The position numbers and the translations under genes were made by a program. Below the pieces are notes generated by a model. That model did no database searches. It was given only the letters and a program-made list of their open reading frames with translations, and was not told the DNA's origin. DNA of 64,000 nucleotides, taken from positions 124,001-188,000 of the forward strand of contig NZ_JBBOBR010000001.1 of the NCBI RefSeq assembly GCF_038002165.1, written 5' to 3'. Shown here piece by piece: positions 34,370 through 44,023 of this stretch; within the stretch, counting starts at the first letter, position 1; each line of letters begins with the position of its first letter. Origin of the DNA: Cytobacillus sp. FSL H8-0458 (GTDB lineage Bacteria; Bacillota; Bacilli; Bacillales; Cytobacillaceae).

Positions 34370-36784
34370 ATGTTCGTTTCATATAAATGGCTGCAGGAAT
34401 ATGTTGATTTATCAGGCGTTACACCTGCAGAGCTTGCAGAAAAGATTACTAAAAGCGGTATTGAAGTTGAAGGCGTAGAGGTTTTGAATGAAGGCATCAA
34501 AGGTGTTGTTGTAGGGCATGTCCTTGAAAGGGAACAGCACCCAAATGCTGATAAACTGAATAAATGTTTAGTCGATACAGGGGCTGGTGAGCCTGTACAG
34601 ATCATATGCGGTGCCCCGAATGTGGATAAGGGACAGAAAGTGGCCGTGGCTACAGTAGGAGCTGTGCTTCCAGGCAATTTTAAAATAAAGCGTGCCAAGC
34701 TTCGCGGTGAAGAATCGAATGGTATGATCTGTTCGCTTCAAGAGCTCGGCATTGAAAGCAAGCTGATTGCAAAGGAATACTCTGAAGGCATTTATGTTTT
34801 TCCTAATGATACAGAGGTTGGCCAGGATGCTCTTGAACAGCTTAATCGTGACGACCAGATTCTGGAGCTTGGATTGACTCCGAACCGCTCTGACTGCTTA
34901 AGCATGCTGGGTGTTGCATATGAAGTGGCAGCTATTTTAGGAAGGGAAGTAAAGCTTCCTGAGCCGCAGGCTGATTCTATTTCTGAAAAAGCTTCTGATT
35001 ATATTGAAGTTCAGGTGGACGCAAAAGAAGATAATCCTCTTTACGTTGCGAAGGTTGTAAAAAATGTAAAGGTTGGCCCATCTCCGGTATGGATGCAGGC
35101 GCGTTTAATGGCAGCAGGCATTCGTCCTCACAATAACGTGGTGGATATCACAAACTATATTTTGCTTGAATACGGCCAGCCGCTGCATGCTTTCGATTAT
35201 GACCGGCTGGGATCAAAGCAAATCCTTGTCCGCAGAGCAAATGATGGCGAAGTGATTATCACTCTTGATGATGCAAAGCGTAAGTTAACATCAGATCATC
35301 TTTTAATAACAAATGGGACAGAGCCAATTGCACTTGCGGGTGTCATGGGCGGGGCCAATTCTGAAGTACAGTCGGACACAAAAAATGTACTTATCGAATC
35401 AGCGTATTTTAAAGGGGCAACGGTTAGAAAAGCTTCAAAAGACCATGGATTAAGAAGCGAAGCAAGTGCACGCTTTGAAAAAGGTGTGGATCCAAACAGA
35501 GTTAGAGCTGCTGGGGAAAGAGCTGTTCAATTGCTTGCACAATATGCGGGCGGGGAAGTGCTTGAAGGTTCTGCGGAAGCAGATGCACTGCAAGTGGAGC
35601 CTGCTGTTGTGTCTGTAACGCTTGAAAAAATCAATCGTGTCCTTGGCACGAAATTATCCATGAAAGAAGTAGAGGATATTTTTGCCCGACTTCAATTTGC
35701 AACGAATACTGATAACGATACAATTACAGTTACAGTTCCAACTCGCAGAGGCGACATCACGATTGAAGAAGACCTGATTGAAGAAGTTGGCCGATTATTT
35801 GGCTACGATAACCTGGCATCAACTTTACCGGTTGGTTCATCAACACCAGGGCATCTTACTCAATACCAGAACAAACGCAGATTGGTCCGCCGCTGCCTTG
35901 AAGGTGCGGGACTTTATCAGGCAGTAACTTATTCATTAACAAATGAAGCAAAAGCGACTCAATATGCACTGGAAGAACGCAAGCCTGTGCAGCTGGCAAT
36001 GCCTATGAGTGAAGATCGCAGTCTGCTTCGATTAAGTATTGTTCCTCAGCTTCTGGAGGTATTAAAATATAATTCGGCTCGCCAGAACGACAGCCTGGCT
36101 GTTTATGAAACAGGAGCAGTGTTCCTCTCCAATGGAGAAGAGGAATTGCCTGAAGAGCGTGAGCATCTTGCCGGTGCGGTTACTGGCCTATGGCACAGCC
36201 ATCCATGGCAGGGAGAAAAGAAGCCGGTTGATTTCTACGTTGTAAAAGGTATCCTTGAAGGATTATTTGAAAAGCTGGGACTTTCTGATAAGATTGAATT
36301 CCGTCAAGCGCAAAAGGATGGAATGCATCCTGGCAGAACTGCAGAAGTATTGCTTTCCGGGGAATCAGTGGGATTTGTTGGCCAAATCCATCCGACTGTC
36401 GAAAAAGAGCTTGATTTGAAAGAAACCTATGCATTTGAGCTATCATTAAAGGCGATTCTGGAAGAAGAAGTTTCACCTTTGCAGTATGAAGCTATTCCGC
36501 GTTTCCCTTCAATCACAAGAGATATTGCACTTGTAGCAGATCAGGGAACTGCAGCAGGCGAGCTTAAAGGTATCATTAAAGAAGCTGGCGGCAAATTATT
36601 GAAAGACGTCCATGTTTTTGACTTGTACGAAGGCGAACGGATGGAGCCAGGCAAAAAATCGCTTGCTTTCTCCCTTAAATACTTCGACCCTGAACGTACT
36701 CTAACGGATGAAGATGTAACAAAAGCGCATGACAAAGTATTAGAAGCTGTGAAGGAAAAAGCCGGAGCAGTATTGAGAGGATAA
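34370..36784 (+). CDS. pheT: Phenylalanyl-tRNA synthetase beta subunit
   Basis: An 804-residue beta subunit. It begins [16 protein letters not shown] and contains the EMAP-like tRNA-binding domain (about 40-150: [15 protein letters not shown]), the B3/B4 editing domain (about 210-390), B5 (about 410-480: [18 protein letters not shown]), the catalytic-like B6/B7 region, and the C-terminal ferredoxin-fold anticodon domain ([11 protein letters not shown]). It hydrolyses mischarged Tyr-tRNA-Phe. AAGGAGGATC precedes the ATG. Length equals that of Bacillus subtilis PheT. Confidence 0.97.
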   Translation: MFVSYKWLQEYVDLSGVTPAELAEKITKSGIEVEGVEVLNEGIKGVVVGHVLEREQHPNADKLNKCLVDTGAGEPVQIICGAPNVDKGQKVAVATVGAVLPGNFKIKRAKLRGEESNGMICSLQELGIESKLIAKEYSEGIYVFPNDTEVGQDALEQLNRDDQILELGLTPNRSDCLSMLGVAYEVAAILGREVKLPEPQADSISEKASDYIEVQVDAKEDNPLYVAKVVKNVKVGPSPVWMQARLMAAGIRPHNNVVDITNYILLEYGQPLHAFDYDRLGSKQILVRRANDGEVIITLDDAKRKLTSDHLLITNGTEPIALAGVMGGANSEVQSDTKNVLIESAYFKGATVRKASKDHGLRSEASARFEKGVDPNRVRAAGERAVQLLAQYAGGEVLEGSAEADALQVEPAVVSVTLEKINRVLGTKLSMKEVEDIFARLQFATNTDNDTITVTVPTRRGDITIEEDLIEEVGRLFGYDNLASTLPVGSSTPGHLTQYQNKRRLVRRCLEGAGLYQAVTYSLTNEAKATQYALEERKPVQLAMPMSEDRSLLRLSIVPQLLEVLKYNSARQNDSLAVYETGAVFLSNGEEELPEEREHLAGAVTGLWHSHPWQGEKKPVDFYVVKGILEGLFEKLGLSDKIEFRQAQKDGMHPGRTAEVLLSGESVGFVGQIHPTVEKELDLKETYAFELSLKAILEEEVSPLQYEAIPRFPSITRDIALVADQGTAAGELKGIIKEAGGKLLKDVHVFDLYEGERMEPGKKSLAFSLKYFDPERTLTDEDVTKAHDKVLEAVKEKAGAVLRG

Positions 36785-36789
36785 AATGA

Positions 36790-36819
36790 GGAAGGCAGCC
36801 TGGGGGCTGCCTTTTCTTT
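36790..36819 (+). terminator. Terminator after pheT
   Basis: AAGGCAGCC pairs with GGCTGCCTT around a short loop, followed by TTCTTTG. Confidence 0.8.
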
Positions 36820-36820
36820 G

Positions 36821-36925
36821 TTTGGCCGATAAAAGAGCTCGTTTGGCCTATATATCTCTCATTTTGACTGATAAATACCCAATAATGGCCGATAAACTCT
36901 GATTATTGGCCGACAAAGATATACT
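36821..36925. repeat. Five-unit tandem repeat with exact 21-bp period
   Basis: Units start at 36821, 36842, 36863, 36884 and 36905, each 21 bases. The first half is conserved around TTTGGCCGATAAA (TTTGGCCTATATA, TTTGACTGATAAA, AATGGCCGATAAA, ATTGGCCGACAAA); the second half varies freely. It occupies the pheT-rnhC convergent gap. I see no protein-coding role. Confidence 0.75.
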
Positions 36926-36989
36926 TAAAAGGATGGTCTCCTTAAACGTTAAAAAAGAAGCCAATCTCCCTAAATTGACTGCGTCATCA

Positions 36990-37928
36990 TCAGTTGTACT
37001 TCCTGCTATACAGCTTCATTGCCTTTTCAGTATTCGCAAAGTGCAGTTTTACAAAAGAAGGCAATACCTCTCGCCCTTTTTCCTTAATAAGCCGGGCAGC
37101 TGCCTCATCAACCTTCGGACCGGCGCCTTTAGTGAGCCGGAAACCGGCCTTTGTGCTAAGGTTTTCAAAGTGGCGCACAAACGCATAGCGTGCCAGGATG
37201 GATGCTGCTGCAACTGCCAGATGAATTCCTTCCGCTTTTGTGCTGAAAAAGACCCGCTCCCTCTGTATGGTCTGCTGGTTTTTCAAATAGTTGAAGTAAA
37301 TTTCTTCCTTGGCAAATTGGTCAATCAGAATGGCTTCAGGCTTTTCAGGAGAGATTTTTCCTAGAACATGCCCGATTGCCTGATTGTGCAGCAATGCTTT
37401 AATTTTCCCCTGTGACATCCCTGATTGCTGAAGCTTATTGTATTTTTCATTATGCAGTGTTAATAGGCTGTGGGGAACGATATCTTTAATCTGTTTTGCG
37501 ATTTCAATGATTTTTTCATCTCCCAGATTTTTTGAATCCTTAACTCCAAGCTCCTTCAGCAAAGGGATTTGCTCTTTTTTTACGTAAGCTGCAACCACCG
37601 TAATGGGGCCAAAATAATCCCCGGTGCCCACTTCATCTGAACCTATGACTGAAAGGGAACTGATATTTTCCGGGAGATTTGCTGCGGCAGGGCTGGTTTT
37701 TTTGCTGGGCTGTGCACTGTGTGCGGTATCTCCCCACTTTTTAGCCTCTGCTTCACATCCGCTCCCCTGGAAGAGGACCTTGCCTGATTTATAGGCAGTG
37801 ATCGAACATCCTGGCACTTTTGCAGCAAATACGCTTCCTGGAGGCTGCTTGTCATTTAGGCTGCCTGAATAATGGGCCTTCATTTTTGAGATTTCACTTG
37901 CTTTTTTTAAAAGTACTACCTGGCTCAT
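36990..37928 (-). CDS. rnhC: Ribonuclease HIII
   Basis: A 312-residue RNase HIII, which cuts the RNA strand of RNA-DNA hybrids. The N-terminal TBP-like substrate-binding domain covers about 1-85 (MSQVVLLKKASEISKMKAHY). The catalytic domain begins SLSVIGSDEVGTGDYFGPITVVAAYV, with Asp and Glu of the DEDE set, and continues with EAILIDQFAKEEIYF and VAAASILARYAFVRHFENLS. The ATG at 37926-37928 (minus strand) follows GGAGAATT; an ATG 15 bases upstream lacks a ribosome binding site. It is convergent with pheT. Confidence 0.95.
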   Translation of the reverse strand: MSQVVLLKKASEISKMKAHYSGSLNDKQPPGSVFAAKVPGCSITAYKSGKVLFQGSGCEAEAKKWGDTAHSAQPSKKTSPAAANLPENISSLSVIGSDEVGTGDYFGPITVVAAYVKKEQIPLLKELGVKDSKNLGDEKIIEIAKQIKDIVPHSLLTLHNEKYNKLQQSGMSQGKIKALLHNQAIGHVLGKISPEKPEAILIDQFAKEEIYFNYLKNQQTIQRERVFFSTKAEGIHLAVAAASILARYAFVRHFENLSTKAGFRLTKGAGPKVDEAAARLIKEKGREVLPSFVKLHFANTEKAMKLYSRKYN

Positions 37929-38084
37929 ATTAATTCTCCTCATCTTCGTTTACTGTTGAATTTATTACCTGTATTTGGAAAAATATTGCATTACCCGAGC
38001 TATTCTGACATGCTTTGACTTCCCACCAATATGCGTTCGTGTTATGATATTGATTAGGATTCTTTAAAGAAGGGGGCATGGACG

Positions 38085-38351
38085 TTGTCAGAGATACAAA
38101 GAAACCGAACAAGTGTAGATATTTATGGACAGCAATATGTAATAGTTGGCTCAGAAAGCTCCAGCCATGTTCGCCTTGTCGCTTCGCTGGTTGACGATAA
38201 AATGCGTGAGATCAGTTCGAAGAATCCTTCACTCGACATTAGTAAGCTGGCCGTGCTGACCGCAGTCAATGCTGTTAATGATTATATAAAGCTAACAGAC
38301 CGTCTGGAACGGCTGGAAAACGAATTAAATAGAGTAAAGGACGGAAAGTAG
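38085..38351 (+). CDS. zapA: Cell division protein ZapA
   Basis: An 88-residue ZapA, which binds FtsZ and promotes bundling of the Z ring. The N-terminal part [39 protein letters not shown] is the globular FtsZ-binding region, and the rest is a coiled-coil ending in [16 protein letters not shown]. The start is a TTG at 38085, eight bases after AAGGGGG; the nearby ATG at 38078 is out of frame. It is two bases before yshB, and the pair is surely one transcript. Confidence 0.93.
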   Translation: MSEIQRNRTSVDIYGQQYVIVGSESSSHVRLVASLVDDKMREISSKNPSLDISKLAVLTAVNAVNDYIKLTDRLERLENELNRVKDGK

Positions 38352-38353
38352 TC

Positions 38354-38896
38354 ATGCTGGATCTTGCAATTATCATTATTTTGGTTTTTGGTTTTTTAAT
38401 AGGCTTGAAAAGAGGGTTTATCCTCCAATTAATTCATCTCACCGGATTCATTATTGCTTTCATTGTTGCCCGTATGTATTACGGTGAGCTTGCGCCTAAG
38501 CTGACCTTATGGGTGCCATATCCAAGCTTTAGCAGTGACTCGGCGATTAAGACGTTATTTGAGAATGCAGATCTTGAAGATGCTTACTATCGCGCCATTG
38601 CATTTGTCGTGATTTTTTTTGCGGTAAAAATATTACTTCAGATTATTGGAAGCATGCTCGACTTTGTTGCCCATCTTCCGGTCCTGAAACAGCTGAATGT
38701 TTGGGCTGGCGGAATTCTCGGATTTATCGAAGTCTATCTTATCATGTTTATTCTATTATACATAGCAGCACTCGTTCCAATTGAAGTCCTGCAGGGGCCG
38801 ATCAATAATTCCTTTATGGCAGAATTAATGGTTAAGAATACGCCTGTTCTCTCTAACCAGCTCAAAGAAATGTGGGTTGAATATATGGCTGCGTAA
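38354..38896 (+). CDS. yshB: CvpA family membrane protein YshB
   Basis: A 180-residue membrane protein with four hydrophobic segments (about 2-20, 26-44, 78-98, 115-142). It starts MLDLAIIIILVFGFLIGLKRGFILQLIHLTGFIIAFIVA, the signature of the CvpA family (colicin V production protein). The general role is unclear. It starts two bases after zapA, with GGACGGAAAG before the ATG. A terminator follows. Confidence 0.87.
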   Translation: MLDLAIIIILVFGFLIGLKRGFILQLIHLTGFIIAFIVARMYYGELAPKLTLWVPYPSFSSDSAIKTLFENADLEDAYYRAIAFVVIFFAVKILLQIIGSMLDFVAHLPVLKQLNVWAGGILGFIEVYLIMFILLYIAALVPIEVLQGPINNSFMAELMVKNTPVLSNQLKEMWVEYMAA

Positions 38897-38926
38897 CTTC
38901 TCTATTTCTAGAGAAGTTTTCTTTTT
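38894..38926 (+). terminator. Terminator after yshB
   Basis: AACTTCTCT pairs with AGAGAAGTT, followed by TTCTTTTT. The stem begins at the yshB stop. Confidence 0.85.
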
Positions 38927-38956
38927 GAGAGACAAGTAAGACTTTGAACGTCGATA

Positions 38957-39024
38957 ACTGTCTAGCTCCAGCGCCTACCCCCTTGAGGTGTTGGGGGTGG
39001 GCAAGGCGCTTCCTCTTTTCTTAA
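38957..39024. repeat. Dispersed GC-rich hairpin repeat before polX
   Basis: CTGTCTAGCTCCAGCGCCTA begins the element and AAGGCGCTTCCTCTTTTCTT ends it. GCGCCTACCCCC pairs with GGGGGTGGGCAAGGCGC, forming a compact hairpin. This is the clearest single copy of the family also seen before polA. Confidence 0.7.
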
Positions 39025-39107
39025 AATAGCCATGATTTGAAGTTGCACTGCAAAATAAGAGATAATACGGATACGAATACGAATACAGTTACGGGCAGGT
39101 GGTTTTC

Positions 39108-40826
39108 ATGGGCATAAATAAAAAAGATGTTGTCAGACTTTTAGAAACAATCGCTGTTTATATGGAGTTAAAAGGAGAAAATCCGTTCAAGACAGCCGCC
39201 TTCCGAAAAGCGGCACTCGCACTTGAATCAAATGATGAAAGCTTGACTGAAATTGATGACTTTACAAAGCTATCCGGTATTGGAAAAGGAACCGCTGCTG
39301 TTATAGAGGAGTACATCAAAGAAGGAAAGTCTTCCGTTCTGGATGAACTGAAAGAAGAAGTCCCTGCTGGATTAATTCCTCTGCTTCAGCTCCCGGGACT
39401 TGGCGGCAAGAAAATTGCCAAGCTATATAAAGAGCTGGGCGTCGAAAATGCTGCAGACCTTGAGGATGCATGCCGCAATAAGAAGGTCCGGGGACTGGCA
39501 GGCTTCGGGGAAAAATCTGAAGATAAGATACTCTCTGCCCTTGAAAATGCAGGAACCAGACCGGAACGGCTCCCGCTTGCATTCATGCTGCCGATAGCAG
39601 AAGGCATAGAAGCAGCCCTGGCTGAAATGAAGGATATAAATAAGTATTCAAGGGCAGGAAGCTTAAGGAGAATGAGGGAAACAATCAAAGACCTCGACTT
39701 TATTATAGCTACTGACAATCCTGCTTCTGTCAAAGAACAGTTATTAAGTCTAGCCGGCATCAAAGAAGTAATTGCCGCAGGAGATACAAAGGTTTCCGTG
39801 GTGTTTCAGCATTCCTATGATATATCGGCTGATTTCCGATTAGTTGAGCCGCATGAATTTGCTACAACACTCCATCACTTTACTGGATCAAAGGACCATA
39901 ATGTCAGAATGCGCCAGCTTGCAAAAGAGCGCGGGGAAAAAATCAGTGAATATGGAGTCGAAAATACAGAAACAGGCGAAATCCTTACTTTTAAAGATGA
40001 AGAGGAATTTTACGCCCATTTCGGACTTCCGCTCTTCCCGCCTGAAATTAGAGAAGATGGGAAAGAAGTGGATGAATATACGCAAGACATGGAATTAATA
40101 TCTCTTGAAGATATTAAGGGTGATCTTCATATGCACTCAACCTGGAGTGATGGTGCCTATTCCATAGAGGAAATGATCGAAGCGTGCCGTGCCCGCGGCT
40201 ATAAATACATGGCTATTACAGACCATTCCCAGTACCTGAGAGTGGCGAACGGTTTAACAGCCGAAAGGCTTCGCAGACAGAAAGAAGAAATAAAGCAGCT
40301 TAATGAGCAATTCAGTGATTTCACAATATTATCAGGGGTAGAAATGGATATTTTGCCTGACGGATCGCTCGATTATGACGATGAACTTCTGGAGGAGCTG
40401 GACATTGTCATTGCTTCCATCCATTCTTCTTTTTCACAGCCGAAGGAAAAAATCATGGACCGTTTGAAAACGGCGCTGCAGAATGCCCATGTAGACATTA
40501 TTGCCCACCCTACGGGAAGATTGATCGGCCGCAGGGAAGGCTATGAAGTAGACATGGAAATGCTCATCGAGCTCGCCAGGGAAACAAATACAGCCCTTGA
40601 GCTGAATGCAAATCCGAACCGGCTTGATCTTGCTGCTGAACATATCAGACAAGCTCAGGAAGCCGGTGTGAAAATAGTGATTAATACAGATGCACATAAA
40701 ATAGACACTCTAAATCACATGGAAATCGGTGTTTCTGCGGCAAAGAAAGGATGGATCAAGAAAGAATCCGTTCTAAATGCCATGGAAACAGAAGATTTGC
40801 TCAAATTTCTGAGAGAACGCCAGTAA
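39108..40826 (+). CDS. polX: DNA polymerase/3'-5' exonuclease PolX
   Basis: A 572-residue family X DNA polymerase with a PHP exonuclease, used in gap filling and base excision repair. The N-terminal helix-hairpin-helix and polymerase domain covers about 1-315 (FTKLSGIGKGTAAVIEEYI, LPGLGGKKIAKLYKELG, the catalytic acids in RRMRETIKDLDFIIATD). The C-terminal PHP domain covers about 330-572 with metal ligands in DLHMHSTWSDGAYS, ITDHSQ, GVEMDI and NTDAHKI. The ATG at 39108 is preceded by CAGGTGG; a GTG nine bases upstream is less well placed. Confidence 0.93.
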   Translation: MGINKKDVVRLLETIAVYMELKGENPFKTAAFRKAALALESNDESLTEIDDFTKLSGIGKGTAAVIEEYIKEGKSSVLDELKEEVPAGLIPLLQLPGLGGKKIAKLYKELGVENAADLEDACRNKKVRGLAGFGEKSEDKILSALENAGTRPERLPLAFMLPIAEGIEAALAEMKDINKYSRAGSLRRMRETIKDLDFIIATDNPASVKEQLLSLAGIKEVIAAGDTKVSVVFQHSYDISADFRLVEPHEFATTLHHFTGSKDHNVRMRQLAKERGEKISEYGVENTETGEILTFKDEEEFYAHFGLPLFPPEIREDGKEVDEYTQDMELISLEDIKGDLHMHSTWSDGAYSIEEMIEACRARGYKYMAITDHSQYLRVANGLTAERLRRQKEEIKQLNEQFSDFTILSGVEMDILPDGSLDYDDELLEELDIVIASIHSSFSQPKEKIMDRLKTALQNAHVDIIAHPTGRLIGRREGYEVDMEMLIELARETNTALELNANPNRLDLAAEHIRQAQEAGVKIVINTDAHKIDTLNHMEIGVSAAKKGWIKKESVLNAMETEDLLKFLRERQ

Positions 40827-40856
40827 GAAAATTGGGCATGAAAGGGGAAAGTCCTC

Positions 40857-43214
40857 ATGCAAGAAAGAGTATTGAAGATACTTGAGTTCAATAAAGTGAA
40901 GGAACAGCTGCTGGAACATGTTTCTTCATCCTTGGGAAGAAAAAAGGCCATAAATATTCTTCCTTCAACTGACTATGAAGAAGTAATCCGCAGGCAGGAA
41001 GAAACAGATGAAGCCGTAACAGTGCTTAGAATTAAAGGGAATGTACCGCTTGGCGGCATTTTTGATATCCGTCCTCATGTGAAGCGGGCGGTTATTGGCG
41101 GAATGCTAAGTCCCCAGGAACTTAACCAGATAGCCAGCACGATTCATGCAAGCAGGCAGATGAAACGATTCATCGAGGAATTTGCCGAGGAAGAAAGCAG
41201 TCTGCCGATCTTATTGGGGTATACAGATAAAATTATCGTTCTGGCCGATTTGGAAACATCTATCCGCAATGCGGTCGATGACAATGGGGAAGTTCTTGAT
41301 AGTGCGAGCGAGACTCTCCGTTCCCTTCGAAATCAGCTTCGTACGAAAGAATCGCGTGTAAGGGAGCGGCTGGAGAGTATGATTCGGTCTTCCAGTGCAC
41401 AAAAAATGCTTTCCGATGCGATTATTACAATCCGAAATGACCGATTTGTCATACCTGTAAAGCAGGAGTACCGGGGGCATTATGGAGGCATAATCCATGA
41501 CCAAAGTTCATCAGGCCAGACATTATTCATTGAGCCCGCGTCCATTGTTCAGCTGAACAATGAATTACAGGGCATCAGGGTAAAAGAACAGCAGGAGATT
41601 GAACGGATTCTCATAGCGCTATCAGGACAGACAGCTGAGAATAGCAGTGAACTGGAAACCATTGTAGATGTGCTCGGAGAAGTCGATTTTACGTTTGCGA
41701 AAGCCAGATACAGTAAACGCATCAAAGCCTCCAAGCCAAAAATTAATAATCAAGGGAAAATTTCATTATTCAAAGCCCGGCATCCGCTTATACCAATTGA
41801 TGAAGTGGTGGCAAATGATATAAAGCTTGGAGATGATTATTCAACCATAGTCATAACGGGACCTAATACCGGCGGTAAGACAGTTACCTTAAAAACAGTA
41901 GGGCTTTGTACATTAATGGCACAGGCCGGTTTGCAAATTCCGGCGCTTGATGGTTCTGAAACGGCTGTCTTCGGAAATGTTTATGCTGATATCGGAGATG
42001 AACAGTCAATTGAACAAAGCTTAAGTACCTTTTCTTCTCATATGGTTAATATCGTGGATATCCTTAACCAGGTTGATTTCAATAGTCTGGTTTTATTCGA
42101 TGAGCTTGGTGCAGGCACAGATCCGCAGGAAGGTGCAGCTCTCGCGATTTCCATTCTTGATGAAGTATACAAGCGGGGTGCAAGAGTTATTGCCACAACT
42201 CATTACCCTGAACTGAAAGCCTATGGCTATAACAGAGAAGGAGTTATCAATGCCAGTGTAGAATTTGATATTGAAACGCTAAGTCCAACCTATAAGCTGC
42301 TGATTGGGGTTCCGGGCCGAAGCAATGCTTTTGAAATATCCAAACGGCTTGGGCTCAATGATCAAGTGATTGAGACAGCACGATCCTATATCGGAACAGA
42401 TACAAATCAGGTTGAAAATATGATTGCTTCGCTGGAGGAAAGCCGCAGACAAGCAGAGGCTGACATGGCCGAAGCCAATGACTTTTTAAAAAGCGCAGAA
42501 AAACTCCATAAAGATCTGCAAAAGCAAATGGCTGAATTTTATGAGCAAAAAGATGCTATGCATGAGAAGGCTGCAGAGAAAGCCGGCGATATCGTTGAGA
42601 AAGCAAAGGCTGAAGCGGAAGAGATTATCCGTGACTTAAGAAAGATGCGGATGGAGAAACATGCTGAGGTGAAGGAGCATGAGCTGATAGAAGCAAAGAA
42701 ACGCCTGTCCGATGCTGCACCTCAGATAAGCACAGCCAAAAATAAACTAAAGCCAAAGAATAATAAACACGTTTTTGAAGCCGGCGATGAAGTTAAGGTT
42801 CTGAGTTTTGGGCAAAAGGGGCATCTGCTTGAAAAGGTCTCTGAGAACGAATGGCTGGTACAGATTGGTATCCTGAAAATGAAAGTGGCCGAAAAGGATC
42901 TGGAATACATTAAAAGCCCAAAACCTGTAGAAACAAAACCGGTCGCAACGGTGAAAGGAAGAGATTTTCACGTAAGCCTTGAGCTTGATTTACGGGGCGA
43001 GCGCTATGAAAACGCGCTCTTAAGAGTGGAGAAGTATATAGACGATGCCCTGCTGGCTGGATATCCCCGTGTCTCCATCATTCATGGTAAAGGGACTGGT
43101 GCATTGAGGCAGGGTGTTCAGGAATATTTGAGAAATCACAGATCAGTAAAGAAAATCCGGTTTGGAGAAGCTGGAGAAGGCGGCACAGGGGTTACAATCG
43201 TTGAATTCAAATAA
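40857..43214 (+). CDS. mutS2: Endonuclease MutS2
   Basis: A 785-residue MutS2. It has a MutS-like core and clamp (about 1-300), the ABC ATPase with Walker [16 protein letters not shown] and Walker [20 protein letters not shown], a long coiled-coil (about 515-620), and the C-terminal Smr nuclease domain [19 protein letters not shown] with the [10 protein letters not shown] motif. MutS2 lacks the mismatch-recognition domain; it suppresses recombination and in Bacillus subtilis also splits collided ribosomes. AAAGGGGAAAG precedes the ATG. Length equals the Bacillus subtilis protein. Confidence 0.95.
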   Translation: MQERVLKILEFNKVKEQLLEHVSSSLGRKKAINILPSTDYEEVIRRQEETDEAVTVLRIKGNVPLGGIFDIRPHVKRAVIGGMLSPQELNQIASTIHASRQMKRFIEEFAEEESSLPILLGYTDKIIVLADLETSIRNAVDDNGEVLDSASETLRSLRNQLRTKESRVRERLESMIRSSSAQKMLSDAIITIRNDRFVIPVKQEYRGHYGGIIHDQSSSGQTLFIEPASIVQLNNELQGIRVKEQQEIERILIALSGQTAENSSELETIVDVLGEVDFTFAKARYSKRIKASKPKINNQGKISLFKARHPLIPIDEVVANDIKLGDDYSTIVITGPNTGGKTVTLKTVGLCTLMAQAGLQIPALDGSETAVFGNVYADIGDEQSIEQSLSTFSSHMVNIVDILNQVDFNSLVLFDELGAGTDPQEGAALAISILDEVYKRGARVIATTHYPELKAYGYNREGVINASVEFDIETLSPTYKLLIGVPGRSNAFEISKRLGLNDQVIETARSYIGTDTNQVENMIASLEESRRQAEADMAEANDFLKSAEKLHKDLQKQMAEFYEQKDAMHEKAAEKAGDIVEKAKAEAEEIIRDLRKMRMEKHAEVKEHELIEAKKRLSDAAPQISTAKNKLKPKNNKHVFEAGDEVKVLSFGQKGHLLEKVSENEWLVQIGILKMKVAEKDLEYIKSPKPVETKPVATVKGRDFHVSLELDLRGERYENALLRVEKYIDDALLAGYPRVSIIHGKGTGALRQGVQEYLRNHRSVKKIRFGEAGEGGTGVTIVEFK

Positions 43215-43277
43215 GCTTCCTTTCCCCTTATGATTATTCACAGGGGGGGGAATTTAATACCGGCGGGGAGAATTTAA

Positions 43278-43685
43278 ATGAAAGAATTTTGGGAAAATGA
43301 GTTTATCCAGACAGCTGCTTATTACAGTGTTGTCATTTTGTGTATGATCGTTTTTTTAGCAGTTTTTGAATTAGTCACCAAGTATCGCAATTGGGACGAA
43401 ATAAAAAACGGGAATCTTGCTGTAGCGATGGCGACCGGCGGGAAAATTTTTGGGATCGCCAATATCTTCAGGCACTCCATCATGCATAATGATACCCTGC
43501 TGACAATGATTACCTGGGGAGTTTTTGGCTTCTTTCTTTTGTTAATCGGCTATTTCATATTTGAATTTTTAACACCAAAGTTTAGAATAGACGAAGAAAT
43601 TGAGAATAATAACAAAGCTGTCGGCTTTATTTCCATGGTGCTGTCAATCGGTTTATCTTATGTAATTGGTGCAGGTTTAGTATAA
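43278..43685 (+). CDS. yshE: YshE, DUF350 family membrane protein
   Basis: A 135-residue membrane protein with four hydrophobic segments (about 12-34, 52-66, 76-96, 112-134), matching the DUF350 layout, with NGNLAVAMATGGKIFGIANIFRHS and NNKAVGFISMVLSIGLSYVIGAGLV. Function unknown. The ATG is preceded by CGGCGGGGAG. It is followed 14 bases later by a tiny membrane peptide gene. Confidence 0.85.
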   Translation: MKEFWENEFIQTAAYYSVVILCMIVFLAVFELVTKYRNWDEIKNGNLAVAMATGGKIFGIANIFRHSIMHNDTLLTMITWGVFGFFLLLIGYFIFEFLTPKFRIDEEIENNNKAVGFISMVLSIGLSYVIGAGLV

Positions 43686-43699
43686 GGAGAGAATTAACA

Positions 43700-43783
43700 T
43701 TGGAAAAGTTAGCAAAGGTTCTGCTGGTTCTTAGCGGAGTATTTCTTCTTATAGGGGCCATTTATATATTTTTCATTGCATAA
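43700..43783 (+). CDS. 27-residue membrane peptide after yshE
   Basis: A short frame starting TTG at 43700 encodes MEKLAKVLLVLSGVFLLIGA and then IYIFFIA before TAA. It has a charged N terminus and one membrane segment of about 20 residues. AAGGAGAG lies eight bases before the start, directly after the yshE stop, and a strong terminator follows 30 bases later. The arrangement is that of a translated small gene in the yshE transcript. I do not recognise a family. Confidence 0.55.
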   Translation: MEKLAKVLLVLSGVFLLIGAIYIFFIA

Positions 43784-43809
43784 TATTTTTGTGAAATAGG
43801 GAAATGAGG

Positions 43810-43840
43810 AAATCGCCAATTCATATGGCGATTTTTTTAT
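43810..43840 (+). terminator. Terminator after the yshE unit
   Basis: AAATCGCCA pairs with TGGCGATTT around a short loop, followed by a T run. Confidence 0.9.
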
Positions 43841-43909
43841 TTTTATCATTACCAATCGACTGGACAACCTATGGAAAAATTTCTTCCTGAGTGCAAGGTC
43901 TTATTCTAA

Positions 43910-43938
43910 TTGTCATAGATACAGCATTATATTATAAT
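43910..43938 (+). promoter_or_regulatory. Promoter of lcfA
   Basis: TTGTCA and TATAAT are separated by 17 bases, about 85 bases before the lcfA start. No FadR-type palindrome is evident over it. Confidence 0.6.
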
Positions 43939-44023
43939 AAGAACGAACAATTAGAATGTTCAAAAAGTTTAGAAGGCGTACATCGCTTTTCTGAAAGTTT
44001 AGCAAGTATAAAGGAGGGACAAA

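Noticed and set aside
36821..36925. CRISPR array
   Set aside because: The conserved part is only about 13 bases, the rest about 8, far short of repeat and spacer lengths, and there are no cas genes.
36906..37364. 152-codon frame on the plus strand
   Set aside because: It is a shadow of rnhC on the opposite strand, whose catalytic motifs are clear.
43933..43961. FadR box at the lcfA promoter
   Set aside because: GAAC and GTTC flank the region, but the arms do not match TGAATGA/TCATTCA and the inner bases do not pair.
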